Of a stretch of 64,000 nucleotides of DNA, positions 8,694 through 17,739 are shown piece after piece; position 1 is the first letter of the stretch; each line of letters begins with the position of its first letter. Origin of the DNA: Nostoc sp. C052 (GTDB lineage Bacteria; Cyanobacteriota; Cyanobacteriia; Cyanobacteriales; Nostocaceae). The translations under genes were made by a program, and so were the position numbers. The notes beneath the pieces are model-generated. The model did no database searches. It saw nothing but the letters and a program-made list of their open reading frames with translations, and was not told the origin of the DNA. The stretch covers positions 5,080,001 to 5,144,000 of the forward strand of contig NZ_CP040272.1 in assembly GCF_013393905.1 (NCBI RefSeq), given 5' to 3'.

Positions 8694-8757
8694 CTCATCA
8701 CCGAAACAGTGCTGAGTAAAAAAAGTAATAATCGCACTCAGAACTCAGCACTCCTGA
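8694..8757. repeat. Dispersed AGTGCTGAGT repeat
   Basis: CACCGAAACAGTGCTGAGT is followed by AAAAAGTAATAAT and GCACTCAG/CAGCACTC inverted pieces. A related copy occurs at 43064-43130 (CACCAAAACAGTGCTGAGT ... TTGCACTCAG). The upstream part (8525-8560) shares TAGCGGGGCGTTTA with position 41258. The 8464-8758 gap otherwise holds no gene. Confidence 0.55.
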
Positions 8758-8758
8758 A

Positions 8759-9256
8759 TCAGCACTCTTCATCGTGATGATTGTGGTTATATTCAGGAAA
8801 CCAGTTTTCATCTAAGATTTGTTCTAAAGAAGCAATGGGTATAAGAGGAAATATGTCAATGGCAAGTTGAGAGCGATCGCTAGCTTCTGTCCTTGCATCT
8901 TGATAACATTCGTCAAATATTTCTAAAATGTAAGATTTTAAGCTAGGACTATCTTTAAGGGCTTTTTTAATCTCTCTGCGAAAAGTCCTGATTTCTCCTT
9001 TCCAATGTCCTTGATTACGTTCTCGTTCTTCATCCCAACACTTGAGTTTTAGTAGATGTTCAAGAAGCTTAATTAATAAACTTTCAATTGTTCGCTTCTC
9101 TCTTCTACCCATCGTTTCTAATTCTTCTAACAAATTATCTAAATCAACAGTAGAAAACTGTCCAGCACGAAGTTGGTTTATAGTTGTCCTCAGCCAGAGG
9201 TAATAATCTTCGTAGTATAAAGTTTGAGTTGCTGATTGGATTATTGGTTTTACCAT
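8759..9256 (-). CDS. DUF29 family protein
   Basis: A 165-residue protein with the DUF29 pattern: YYEDYYLWLRTTINQLRAGQ, VDLDNLLEELETMGRREKR, LIKLLEHLLKLKCW, GHWKGEIRTFRREIKKALKD, and a final ILDENWFPE. It is a mainly helical cytoplasmic family abundant in cyanobacteria and of unknown function. It stands alone, with its own upstream gap of about 250 bp. Confidence 0.9.
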   Translation of the reverse strand: MVKPIIQSATQTLYYEDYYLWLRTTINQLRAGQFSTVDLDNLLEELETMGRREKRTIESLLIKLLEHLLKLKCWDEERERNQGHWKGEIRTFRREIKKALKDSPSLKSYILEIFDECYQDARTEASDRSQLAIDIFPLIPIASLEQILDENWFPEYNHNHHDEEC

Positions 9257-9470
9257 AGACTAGCCGAACTCCTACTATTTTTTTAATTTAGCCAGATCGA
9301 CTTAGGGTAAATGCCAACTCAGTGTGACTCGCAATTGTCCATCAGGCAAAGCTAACATTTCCTATGCACCATCTGGAAGCCCCTAATTGAGCGAGTCAAT
9401 GGAAAAGGCGATTCTCTGGAGGAGACGGTATGCGATCGCAGTCAATTCATCAACGAAGCTCGTTTCTAAA

Positions 9471-9490
9471 AGACGCGATTAATCGCGTCT
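9471..9490. repeat. 20-bp perfect palindrome of the dispersed GACGCG type
   Basis: AGACGCGATTAATCGCGTCT is a perfect palindrome 13 bp downstream of the DUF6918-like stop codon. A related imperfect version is at about 52387-52412 (GAGACGCGATATTTCGCGCC). It could act as a transcript-end hairpin for the minus-strand gene, but it is also a common dispersed repeat type. Confidence 0.6.
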
Positions 9491-9503
9491 CTACTTCTTT
9501 GGC

Positions 9504-9941
9504 TCAGAATTTAGTATAATTACTGATTAATTTGGCTAAATCTGGTACTGCTTCTTCTACGTGCTTTTTGGCGGAACCGCGAAGTTTTTCATAGGTTCCT
9601 CGCACGATTGGGCGCTTTGCGCTCTTGACTCTTGCATCGGTGACACCCAGTAGCGCGTCTGCCGTATCAGAGCGATTCACACTCAGATATTCAATTGGGT
9701 CGCCTTTCTCTATGCCTTTACTCCAGATAGGATCAAGTGCTGTAAAGCATTGCGGCAATATCTGCTCAACTACATAGGGGATGTACCCTGGTTTAATCCC
9801 CTTTAAAGCAGCAAAGGCAGTTTTCAAAGCGATGCCGCTCATGCCTGACTTGGATGCAAGCTGTCCTTCAATCATGTTGCAACAGTCCTCTATGACCATA
9901 GCCTTTTTGGTCGGATTCAAAAGTCCGTCGCTAAGTCCCAT
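9504..9941 (-). CDS. Small conserved protein (DUF6918-like)
   Basis: A 145-residue soluble protein. It begins MGLSDGLLNPTKKAMVIEDC and contains QLASKSGMSGIALKTAFAAL, GYIPYVVEQILPQCFTALDP and DTADALLGVTDARVKSAKRP. The SGxSGxALKxAFAAxK motif is shared with small actinobacterial and cyanobacterial proteins that I associate with DUF6918, from memory only. Function is unknown. It is monocistronic on the minus strand. Confidence 0.75.
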   Translation of the reverse strand: MGLSDGLLNPTKKAMVIEDCCNMIEGQLASKSGMSGIALKTAFAALKGIKPGYIPYVVEQILPQCFTALDPIWSKGIEKGDPIEYLSVNRSDTADALLGVTDARVKSAKRPIVRGTYEKLRGSAKKHVEEAVPDLAKLISNYTKF

Positions 9942-10131
9942 TTCACTCTTCCTTATCTAAGTACTTAATTCTATTCGACTAATTCTTTTAGCAAGCAGGA
10001 AATTACAGAAAATGGTATCAGAGTTAGAGGGTCTTATGGATACAAGCCAGGGGGCAGGGAGTAGGGGCAGGGGGCAAGAGTTATTTCTCCTTCATCTCCA
10101 TAACTCACTACCCACTACTCACTACTAAAAG

Positions 10132-13100
10132 TTAGGTTATCCCATCTTGCTGAGACCTGAGTTGTGCTTCTGTTTGACTTGAGCTTGCGGGTAGAGCTTC
10201 ATGTCTCGATCCCGAAGCTCCATTTGGAGAACCTGGAGGGTTTGAGCCTCCCGATCGCTTCCGAGAAAATATAGCCTGAGCCAAGCTCTTAACCAAAATA
10301 TACAGAATTGGCACTAAGAACAAACTCAAGAACGTCGAAAGCATCAGCCCCCCAAAGAGCGCTGTTCCTAAAGACCAACGGCTGCTGGCTCCGGCCCCTT
10401 GAGAAATCACCAAGGGTAAAAATCCTAACAGCGCTGCAAAGGAAGTCATTAAAATCGGTCGCAGACGTTCTTCCCCCGCTTTCACTGCTGCCCTTGTGTA
10501 GCTCATGCCCTGCTCATGCAGTTGATTGGCAAATTCCACGACTAAAATCGCGTTCTTGGCGGCTAGACCAATCAAAGTTACCAGACCTACCTGGCAATAG
10601 ATATCATCTACTACCTTTGGAAAGAGGCTACCTGCCATGAAAATATTGGAACGTAACCAAATCGCTGTCATCGCTCCCAAGACTGCCAAAGGAACTGTCA
10701 GCAAAATAATGATCGGGTCAACGTAGCTTTCATACTGAGCCGCTAGCACCAGAAAGACAATAACGAAGGCGAAGGCGAAAATCAAGCCAGTAGATCCCCC
10801 AGATGTCTTTTCCTGGAGATAAGTCCCTGTCCACTCATAACCAAACCCTTGAGGTAAGACCTCTGCTGCTAGTTTCTCCATCGCTTGAATCGCCTGTCCA
10901 GAACTAGCACCGGGAGCAGGAGCGCCCTGTACCTTGATTGACCTGTACAAGTTGTAATGGGAAATGGTTTTTGGCCCCACAAAGGGAGTAATTTTCACCA
11001 GATTGCTTAACGGAATCATCGCCCCAGTTGCAGAGCGAACATACAGCTTGCCAATATCCTCTGGATTAGAGCGGAAAACCCCATCTGCTTGGACATATAC
11101 TCGATACTGTCGCTGTCCCTGCACAAAGTCATTCACATATTGCGATCCCAAATAACTTTGCAGTGCCCCAAATATGGCGTTGAGTTGGACATTGAGAGCT
11201 TTGGCTTGGTTGCGGTTCACTTGGATGTCAAATTGGGGAGTATCTGCGGTGAACTGAGTGAAGACTCGTTGTAAAGCAGGGTTTTTATTTGCTGCCCCAA
11301 TGAACTTTTGAGCAGTATCAAGCAGAGTTTGAATCGGCGCACTTCCGGTTTTATCTTGAATGATAAACTCGAAACCACCCGTAGTACTTAACCCTCTAAC
11401 CGGAGGAGCATTCACAGCGATCGCTCTAGCATCTGTAATTGCAGAGAGCTTTTTGTTCATCCTCTGAAGTATTCCATAGACAGACTCAGATTCTTTAGGT
11501 CTCTCTTTCCAGGGTTTCAGATTAGCAAAGGCAATGCCTAAATTAGAAGCATTGCCATCGAAACCAAAACCACTGATCATAAAACTAGCTTGAACTTCGG
11601 GAAGCGATGTTACTTCCTTGACAACCCGATCCATAACAGATTCGGTGTATTTTAGAGAAACCCCATCAGGCCCCTGGACAACTACAAAGAAGTAACCCTG
11701 ATCTTCCTCTGGAATAAATCCAGTCGGTACTGCTTTGTACATCAAAACCGTTGCTACTAAACCAGTGATAAAAACCCCAATTACAATTGGCTTGACATGG
11801 GTAAGGTAGCTAACAAACCCGACATAGCGGCGCGTAAACCAACTAAATCCCCGATTAAACAGGGTAAAAAACCATCCCAAAGGGCCGCGTTGAGTCTGAG
11901 CCGGGCGCATGAGGATGGCTGCCATACTCGGAGAGAAAGTTAAAGCATTGAAGGTCGAAATGGCAATAGAGCAAGCAACAGTTAACCCAAATTGTTTGTA
12001 GACAATCCCAGTTGTGCCCGGAATAAATGTAACTGGAATGAATACTGCCATGAGTACAAGTGAGGTGGCAATGACTGCCCCAGTCAACTCTTTCATGGCT
12101 TCCATCGCAGCCTCCAAGGGCTTCAAGCCCTTCTCCAGTTTGACTGCAACTGCCTCCACCACAATAATCGCATCATCCACAACCAGACCGATCGCGAGGA
12201 CGAAACCAAATAAGGTCAGTGTATTAATCTGAAATCCTAGAACCAAAAGAGCCGCACACGTCCCAACCAGGGAAACGGGGATCGCCACAGTGGGAATGAT
12301 CGTGGTACGCCAGTCTTGCAAAAAGACAAAAATTACCAAGACCACCAGGATAATCGCTTCAACCAGAGTTTGTAGAACTTCTTCTAAAGAAATTTCTACA
12401 AATGGAGTGGTATCAAATGCCACCTGTCCTTTTAGTCCAGGTGGAAAACTCTTCTCTAGTATTTTGATCTGGTTTTCAACAGCATGGGCAACTTTTAGGG
12501 CATTACTGCCGGGAAGTTGATATATCCCCAAACCTACAGCTGGCTTGGGAGTACTTCCTGGGATGGTGAATTTGGCATCAGCAAGATAGCTCTCTGCTCC
12601 CAGTTCAACTCGACCGACATCTCTGACCTTAACTAGGGTGCTATTAGGAGTGCTGGTACTATTAGTACTATTAGTGGTGTTATTAGTAGTCCCATTAGTG
12701 CCACTTTGACTTACCTTCAGTACCATATCCTCAAATTCAGCCGCATCTTTAAATCGGCTGGTTGCCCGTAAAGCAAATTCAAAACTTTGATTATCTGGTG
12801 CTGGTTCCTTACCAATTGCCCCTGCACCCACCTGAATATTTTGTTCTTGCAGAGCAGTTGTAACATCTTGGGGAGTTAGTTGATGTTGGGCAAGCTTGTT
12901 GGGATCGAGCCAAAGGCGCATGGCATATTTGCGTTCTCCAAAAATTGTGGCTTTTCCTACACCAGGAAGCCGTTTGATCTGATCGAGAATATACAGATCG
13001 ACATAGTTACTGATAAAAAGGTTGTCATACTCATTATTCTCTGAGTAAAACCCGTAGACCAGAAGGAGACTGCTTGATGCTGTTTCAACGGTGACACCTG

Positions 13101-13476
13101 TTTGTTGAACAACATTTGGCAATTGAGGTGAAGCAAGCCCTTCTTTATTTTGAACGTTTACTTGAGCAATATCGCTATTGACATTAGTCGGGAAGGAGAC
13201 AGTGATATTGCTGGAACCATCATTACCCGTATTAGAAGATATATAGGATACATCTTTAACACCATTAATTTGTCGCTCAATGATGTTGGTGACGGTACTT
13301 TCTGTTGTTTGAGCATCTGCACCAGTATTGTTAGAACTAACGGTGATTTGCACCGGAGCGAGGTCTGGTAGCTGAGAAATGGGAAGAATCGGAATACAGA
13401 TGCTTCCCAGCAGCAAAATGATAAACGTGCAGACCGTCGTCAGTACTGGACGTCTGATGAAGGTATTGACAAACAT
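10132..13476 (-). CDS. RND (HAE1-type) multidrug efflux permease
   Basis: A 1114-residue inner-membrane proton/drug antiporter of the AcrB type. It starts MFVNTFIRRPVLTTV. The proton-relay Asp pair of TM4 is visible in GFVLAIGLVVDDAIIVVEAV, and the second half has VTLIGLAAKNAILVVEFANQ (TM10 Lys) and RLRPILMTSFAALLGFLPL. It is longer than E. coli AcrB partly because of a Thr/Asn/Ser-rich insertion (about residues 257-285) in the periplasmic porter region and a disordered C-terminal tail. No membrane-fusion adaptor or outer-membrane channel gene is adjacent, so it must pair with components elsewhere. Confidence 0.95.
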   Translation of the reverse strand: MFVNTFIRRPVLTTVCTFIILLLGSICIPILPISQLPDLAPVQITVSSNNTGADAQTTESTVTNIIERQINGVKDVSYISSNTGNDGSSNITVSFPTNVNSDIAQVNVQNKEGLASPQLPNVVQQTGVTVETASSSLLLVYGFYSENNEYDNLFISNYVDLYILDQIKRLPGVGKATIFGERKYAMRLWLDPNKLAQHQLTPQDVTTALQEQNIQVGAGAIGKEPAPDNQSFEFALRATSRFKDAAEFEDMVLKVSQSGTNGTTNNTTNSTNSTSTPNSTLVKVRDVGRVELGAESYLADAKFTIPGSTPKPAVGLGIYQLPGSNALKVAHAVENQIKILEKSFPPGLKGQVAFDTTPFVEISLEEVLQTLVEAIILVVLVIFVFLQDWRTTIIPTVAIPVSLVGTCAALLVLGFQINTLTLFGFVLAIGLVVDDAIIVVEAVAVKLEKGLKPLEAAMEAMKELTGAVIATSLVLMAVFIPVTFIPGTTGIVYKQFGLTVACSIAISTFNALTFSPSMAAILMRPAQTQRGPLGWFFTLFNRGFSWFTRRYVGFVSYLTHVKPIVIGVFITGLVATVLMYKAVPTGFIPEEDQGYFFVVVQGPDGVSLKYTESVMDRVVKEVTSLPEVQASFMISGFGFDGNASNLGIAFANLKPWKERPKESESVYGILQRMNKKLSAITDARAIAVNAPPVRGLSTTGGFEFIIQDKTGSAPIQTLLDTAQKFIGAANKNPALQRVFTQFTADTPQFDIQVNRNQAKALNVQLNAIFGALQSYLGSQYVNDFVQGQRQYRVYVQADGVFRSNPEDIGKLYVRSATGAMIPLSNLVKITPFVGPKTISHYNLYRSIKVQGAPAPGASSGQAIQAMEKLAAEVLPQGFGYEWTGTYLQEKTSGGSTGLIFAFAFVIVFLVLAAQYESYVDPIIILLTVPLAVLGAMTAIWLRSNIFMAGSLFPKVVDDIYCQVGLVTLIGLAAKNAILVVEFANQLHEQGMSYTRAAVKAGEERLRPILMTSFAALLGFLPLVISQGAGASSRWSLGTALFGGLMLSTFLSLFLVPILYILVKSLAQAIFSRKRSGGSNPPGSPNGASGSRHEALPASSSQTEAQLRSQQDGIT

Positions 13477-13606
13477 AAATCAAGGAATAAAGGAAAAGTT
13501 TAAGACTGGTTAGTAAGGTAGTAGCTTTTTATTAATATAAGAATTTATTAAGGTTTAGTGTTGGCGATCGCACAAAATTGGTAATTGTAGTATTGGTATA
13601 ATACAC

Positions 13607-13651
13607 AGAACCCCAAGGAGTTAAAGCTATTCTTTAACTCTTTGGGGTTCT
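13607..13651. terminator. Long hairpin between DUF1997 gene and RND gene
   Basis: A 20-bp stem with one G-T pair (13607-13626 with 13632-13651) surrounds a 5-nt loop. It is positioned to end transcription of the upstream minus-strand gene before the RND gene. The T-tract is weak in both directions, so it could instead be a processing or stability hairpin. The flanking 13740-13800 stretch is CTGCTCCCTGCC-type repeat. Confidence 0.55.
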
Positions 13652-13804
13652 TTAGGAATGAAAGATAATTTACCGAAGATGATATCAGGAGTCACACATA
13701 GTTGCTTGAGATCAACTCTGCCAAAAGAGTGCTGAGTACTGAGTGATGGAGATGAAAGAGATATAACTCCTGCTCCCTGCTCCCTGCCTCCTGCCCCCTT
13801 CCCT

Positions 13805-14479
13805 TCACCGCTTTTGCTTGGAATTGGCAGCAAAGGGTATTTCTAAAGATTTATGAAAATCTTGCTGAACTTTGCGAGTTAAACGACGGGAGACTTGACG
13901 GACGATTTGATTCAGTAAGCGATCGCCTGTAGATTGAACTATAGACTTGGGTAATCGCTGAATAAACCGGGGAAAGTGAAGATAAACTATCAAATCTAAT
14001 TCCCATTCAACCCTTGTAACCTCACCAATACTAGTAGGAACATCGGTTTTAACTAACTGTAGAGATGCCCGATAGTCTACGTCATAGCCAGGTGGTTGGT
14101 AGTCAGGAATAGGGATTGTACGGATGCGGTAAATACCCTCCTCAGGAGGCAGCAATTCCAAACCAATTTTCGGTTCTACTTCATAACCAAAAGAACCAAA
14201 ACGACCAATCACTAAAGCATAGCCATTTTCCCCAAGTGATTGTACCTTCATGGGTTCAGCGCAGCGCGAAAACCATGAAGAGTGGGCGTTGAGATACTCA
14301 GCAACCTTCTCGACTGGGGCAGCCATTTCCATACAATCTTGATAACGACCGTAAAATTTTGTGAGCGTCGCTACATTTGTTTCTGTTAAAGTGTCCTTGG
14401 TTTCTTCTGGGGTGGACACTACAGGTAAAACTGCTTCTGTTATTTCCCAGGATTTATATTCGCCTTTTCTTGAAAGCAT
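13805..14479 (-). CDS. DUF1997 family protein
   Basis: A 224-residue protein. After a variable N-terminus, residues about 45-215 fit the cyanobacterial/plastid DUF1997 family. The segments are FYGRYQDCMEMAAPVEKVAEYL, WFSRCAEPMKVQSLGENGYAL, GRFGSFGYEVEPKIGLELLP, PGYDVDYRASL, WELDLIVYLHFPRFIQRLP and a basic C-terminal helix. The layout suggests a START/SRPBCC-like lipid-binding fold; that is inference. It is followed by a long hairpin at 13607-13651. Confidence 0.85.
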   Translation of the reverse strand: MLSRKGEYKSWEITEAVLPVVSTPEETKDTLTETNVATLTKFYGRYQDCMEMAAPVEKVAEYLNAHSSWFSRCAEPMKVQSLGENGYALVIGRFGSFGYEVEPKIGLELLPPEEGIYRIRTIPIPDYQPPGYDVDYRASLQLVKTDVPTSIGEVTRVEWELDLIVYLHFPRFIQRLPKSIVQSTGDRLLNQIVRQVSRRLTRKVQQDFHKSLEIPFAANSKQKR

Positions 14480-14657
14480 AAATGCATTACTGTATATTTT
14501 GGCGTTGGTCTATATTAATAATTCCCCACACACCTGGGTCATTTCGCATTCAGATCCAATTTTGACCGAAACCTCATTAATCTACCATCAACTCCATAGA
14601 ATTACTAAAATAAAGAACTGAACAAGCACACAATAGTTTCCCAGGATAGCATTTCTC

Positions 14658-15314
14658 ATGAAAGCATTTGTAGCAGGGGCAACAGGTGAAACAGGTCGCC
14701 GGATTGTGCAAGAATTGATCGCCCGGAACATTCCCGTCATCGCTCTAGTGCGGGATATAGAAAAAGCTAGGGGTATTCTGTCTCCTGAAGCCGAATTGAT
14801 AGTAGGTGACGTGTTACAACCAGAAAGCTTAACTGCTGCATTGGGAGATAGCACAGTTTTGTTAGTTGCCACTGGAGCAAAACCAAGCTTTGACCCCACT
14901 GGCCCCTATAAAGTAGACTTTGAAGGGACTAAAAATTTAGTAGATGCTGCAAAAACAAAGGGAATTGAGCATTTTGTCTTAGTTTCTTCTTTGTGTACTT
15001 CCCAGCTTTTCCATCCACTGAACTTGTTTTGGCTGATTTTGTTATGGAAAAAACAAGCCGAAGAGTATATCCAGAAAAGTGGTCTTACTTATACAATTGT
15101 GCGACCTGGTGGGTTGAAGAATGAAGATAACTCCGACCAGATCGTAATGCAGAGCGCAGATACACTGTTTGACGGTAGTATCCCCAGACAGAAAGTCGCC
15201 AAAGTTGCTATTGAGGCACTGTTTGAAGCAGATGCACGTAATAAAATTGTCGAAATTGTTGCCAAACCGGAAGCAGCCTCAAAAAGCTTTAAGGAGCTAT
15301 TTCAACAGTGCTGA
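14658..15314 (+). CDS. Atypical SDR-family NAD(P)-binding protein
   Basis: A 218-residue Rossmann-fold protein. The nucleotide motif GATGETGRRIVQELI is at residues 7-21, followed by VIALVRDIEKA, IVGDVLQPESL, FEGTKNLVDAAK, HFVLVSSL and YTIVRPGGLKNED. It lacks the usual YxxxK catalytic pair, as expected for atypical SDRs related to Ycf39, TIC62 and HCF173. Those act in plastid or thylakoid assembly or as isoflavone-reductase-like enzymes. The substrate is unknown. It is likely monocistronic, with a hairpin after the stop. Confidence 0.85.
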   Translation: MKAFVAGATGETGRRIVQELIARNIPVIALVRDIEKARGILSPEAELIVGDVLQPESLTAALGDSTVLLVATGAKPSFDPTGPYKVDFEGTKNLVDAAKTKGIEHFVLVSSLCTSQLFHPLNLFWLILLWKKQAEEYIQKSGLTYTIVRPGGLKNEDNSDQIVMQSADTLFDGSIPRQKVAKVAIEALFEADARNKIVEIVAKPEAASKSFKELFQQC

Positions 15315-15371
15315 TATTCCACGGAATTCTATTCCCATCCCCAAAATGAGCGGCTCACATCTTTTCTAGAA

Positions 15372-15411
15372 AAGGGATTGTCAATTAGCTTATCTAAATT
15401 GACCATCCCTT
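15372..15411 (+). terminator. Hairpin after the SDR gene
   Basis: AAGGGAT-t-GTCAATT pairs with AATTGAC-c-ATCCCTT, giving 14 paired bases with one mismatch, about 58 bp after the stop. There is no clear T-run, so termination is plausible rather than certain. Confidence 0.5.
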
Positions 15412-15549
15412 GATTCCACTCCCTAAAGCGATCCCTCCATCCCACACTCAAAATGGTTTAGCAACGCTAAACCCCTACACTCATCACAATATAAAGGCGA
15501 TCACATATCTCTAATAATAGAGATGCGACCGTATAGATTAATGGCTAAA

Positions 15550-16348
15550 TTAGGCCCAAAGTTTGATAATCGTGTCTTCACCAAGTCGAAAATCAGCGAT
15601 CGCAGCCAGATCAGAGCTTCCGCTTAGAGCATAATAAGTATTGTTGGCATCACCAAGAATAAAGCGATCGCTTCCTAAACCACCCAGCAAATCATCTCGC
15701 TCAAGAAGACCAGAACCATAGGCATCTAAAACGTCGTTACCACTGTTGCCATTGAGGCTGTTATTAAAGCTGTCGCCAGTAAGAATATCGTTTCCACGAC
15801 TACCAATTACTGTTTCAATGCTTATTACAGTCTCAGTCAGGGTAGAGTTGCCAGGAAAACTTACAATTCCAGTACGAAGATTTAGGGTAATTCCTTCATT
15901 GTAGAAGTCATAGCTTACTGTATCTTTACCATTAGATCTGTCGGGAAATAAAGCAATAAATCCTTGGAAGCCTTAATCTATAAGGCTTCCAAGCAACTTT
16001 ACCATAAATACCTATAGTTCCTGTGTCGCAAGGTTTTCAGCGATTTTTCTCGCTATTTCCCGACAGGTCTATTACCACCATCTAGAAAGTCAAACCCAAA
16101 GCCTCCATCTAGAACATCATCGCCATCTCCACCTCGGATGATGTCATCACCATTTCCACTGCTTGAGTTGGGTTAGTTTGGTTTTGCCATGCGTTGATTA
16201 GCGTCTCACCTGCTAATGTTAAAAGTCTCTGGGAATTTAAGCCTGTCAAATCTGCTGGTAATAAATTTACCGAATTATTTAAATATTGTAAGGAATTGCC
16301 CAAGTTTTGCAAAGAAGAATCAATGTGATTTTCTGAAGTTTCAAACAT
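15550..16348 (-). pseudogene. RTX-type calcium-binding repeat protein, frameshifted and interrupted
   Basis: Read on the minus strand, the 5' part starts at ATG 16348 and encodes MFETSENHIDS...LINAWQNQTNP. A frame change near 16160-16175 then leads into glycine/aspartate nonapeptides (GNGDDIIRGGDGDDVLDGG, FGFDFLDGGN). The frame is broken by a 137-bp element at 15934-16070 and resumes as NGKDTVSYDFYNEG, GSRGNDILTGD, GNSGNDVLDA, GGLGSDRFILGDANN and ADFRLGEDTIIKLWA, then a stop at 15550. Removing the element and one copy of ATT restores DGGNGKDTVSY exactly. RTX repeats bind Ca2+ in secreted proteins. The gene is dead unless the frameshift is bypassed. Confidence 0.85.
15934..16070. mobile_element. 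137-bp miniature element inserted in the RTX gene
   Basis: The ends are 17-bp inverted repeats with one mismatch (AGATCTGTCGGGAAATA and, on the other strand, AGACCTGTCGGGAAATA). They are flanked by a 3-bp direct repeat ATT (15931-15933 and 16071-16073). Inside is a perfect 13-bp hairpin (CTTGGAAGCCTTA / TAAGGCTTCCAAG). It has no coding capacity, so it must have been moved by a transposase encoded elsewhere. The parent family was not identified. Confidence 0.85.
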
Positions 16349-17008
16349 ACTTAATTGGTTAAAAAGATTAAGCCATGACAATCAATTCTCAATATTTAAT
16401 TAGTATCAAACACCATGAAAATACCGTTATTAGCTATAAAATTACACAGAAATACTTTCCCATGATTATTTCAAAGGAATAGTGGTGCAGAGATAAGTTT
16501 TTTGCTGATATCTGGTAATTTAGCTAGAATAAAGCTGAGTAAATAATCAATCATAATTACTCATGCAAATTAAACTAGCTATAAGGTTTGACTCTAAACT
16601 TTATTCAGTCAGGTGTGTGTAAAATTAAATTTGCCAAGTAGTTACTAAATACATCATGACAATTTGTGCTTAAGCGCGACTATGACGTGATTACCTAAAT
16701 TTTTATAAATTTATGTTGAAGTATATACAGGTAAAAGTTTTGGGAGTGCGACTCGAAAATCACACGATTTAAGCAAGGAAGCGATTTCTTACCGGAAGTA
16801 GGGTACTACAAGAAGCGATTGAGCTTATACTTAGTCGGAAATTTTGAGAGTATCTCGCTTGCTATACTTATTTATGAGCTTTTTTCTTAATTCCTAAAAA
16901 GCAGGAGCAAATCGGGAATAATAACTAACAATCAGGTGTGAACTTTGTCAGAATGAGTTCGTCGATGATTTTTGTTAGTAAAGAGAGCGAATTTGAAGGA
17001 GTCACACT
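16349..17008. other. Gene-free AT-rich gap
   Basis: About 660 bp between the RTX remnant and the transglycosylase gene. I see no open frame with family resemblance, no tRNA and no strong repeat. The last 100 bp presumably hold the promoter of the downstream plus-strand gene. Confidence 0.5.
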
Positions 17009-17725
17009 CTGAAAGGCTTTGAATTCAAAGGTGTTGAAAAACTTATTGGCCCAATAGCCGCGCTTCTCGGCTTTGTATATTTGTTGCAATGGTATATTGG
17101 AGACTTGCGATCGCCTTCCGATCCCATCTTTGAAAATAAACAGCCGCCTTTGGTCATGAAACAGGGCGACCCCTATATCCGCGCCTTAATGCGAACCATC
17201 TCGGCGAGTGAGGCTAGTGGGAACCGTCCCTATTCGCTGTTATACGGTGGACAGCAAGTCAACGACCTCAGCCGACATCCTGAGATATGCGTCACAATTG
17301 TCACAGGCCCCAACACAGGTAATTGTTCTACTGCTGCTGGCAGATATCAAATTATCAACGTTACTTGGTATCGTTTAGCCCCCCGTTATCACCCAAAACC
17401 AATGCAGATGATGTTTTGGACTGCTTATAGTTTTGAAGCGGAATATCAAGATGTAGTAGTTTACCGTTGGTTAAGTGATTCTAAAGTTTGGGGAGTTGAT
17501 ATTTCTCAACTATTGCGCCAGGGAAAGTTAAATGATGTTTTGCGGCGACTATCTCCCACTTGGACAAGTCTGGGATATGGGTTAGAAACTAATTCTGTTA
17601 GTAGTTCTTTGCCTAAGGTTTATCAGAAAATGTTGCAAGAGGAATTAACGGCAGTAAAGCAACCAACTCCCCCAAATTTGACACCATCTCCAACTACTTC
17701 TAGCAAAGCAGTAAAGAAGCAGTGA
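17009..17725 (+). CDS. Lambda R-like lytic transglycosylase (GH104 type), membrane-anchored
   Basis: The catalytic part resembles phage lambda endolysin R. Matching segments are ISASEASGNRPYSLLYGG, DLSRHPEI, STAAGRYQIINVTWY and LSPTWTSLGYG (lambda R: DYSDHPRK, STGAGRYQ, IWASLPGAGYG). Such enzymes cleave peptidoglycan to 1,6-anhydro-muropeptides; the Glu in SASEAS is the likely catalytic acid. The first standard start is TTG at 17081. However, the frame is open back to 16997, and CTG at 17009 has an excellent AAGGAG seven bases upstream. That start adds a predicted membrane anchor (KLIGPIAALLGFVYLLQWYI), so I prefer it. The tail is Pro/Thr-rich. The role is probably cell-wall remodelling rather than phage lysis. 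Confidence 0.8.
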   Translation: MKGFEFKGVEKLIGPIAALLGFVYLLQWYIGDLRSPSDPIFENKQPPLVMKQGDPYIRALMRTISASEASGNRPYSLLYGGQQVNDLSRHPEICVTIVTGPNTGNCSTAAGRYQIINVTWYRLAPRYHPKPMQMMFWTAYSFEAEYQDVVVYRWLSDSKVWGVDISQLLRQGKLNDVLRRLSPTWTSLGYGLETNSVSSSLPKVYQKMLQEELTAVKQPTPPNLTPSPTTSSKAVKKQ

Positions 17726-17739
17726 AATTATTGTAATTT

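Noticed and set aside
9300..9420. Possible gene remnant (minus-strand EMLALPDGQLRVTLSWHLP followed by a stop)
   Set aside because: It looks protein-like but is only about 19 codons after a stop codon, and I could not match it to a family.
10308..13371. Several plus-strand ORFs within the RND gene
   Set aside because: They are shadows of a strongly conserved coding frame on the other strand.
13627..13833. 68-residue minus-strand ORF
   Set aside because: It is Gly/Glu/Ser-rich because it reads through CTGCTCCCTGCC repeats and the terminator hairpin.
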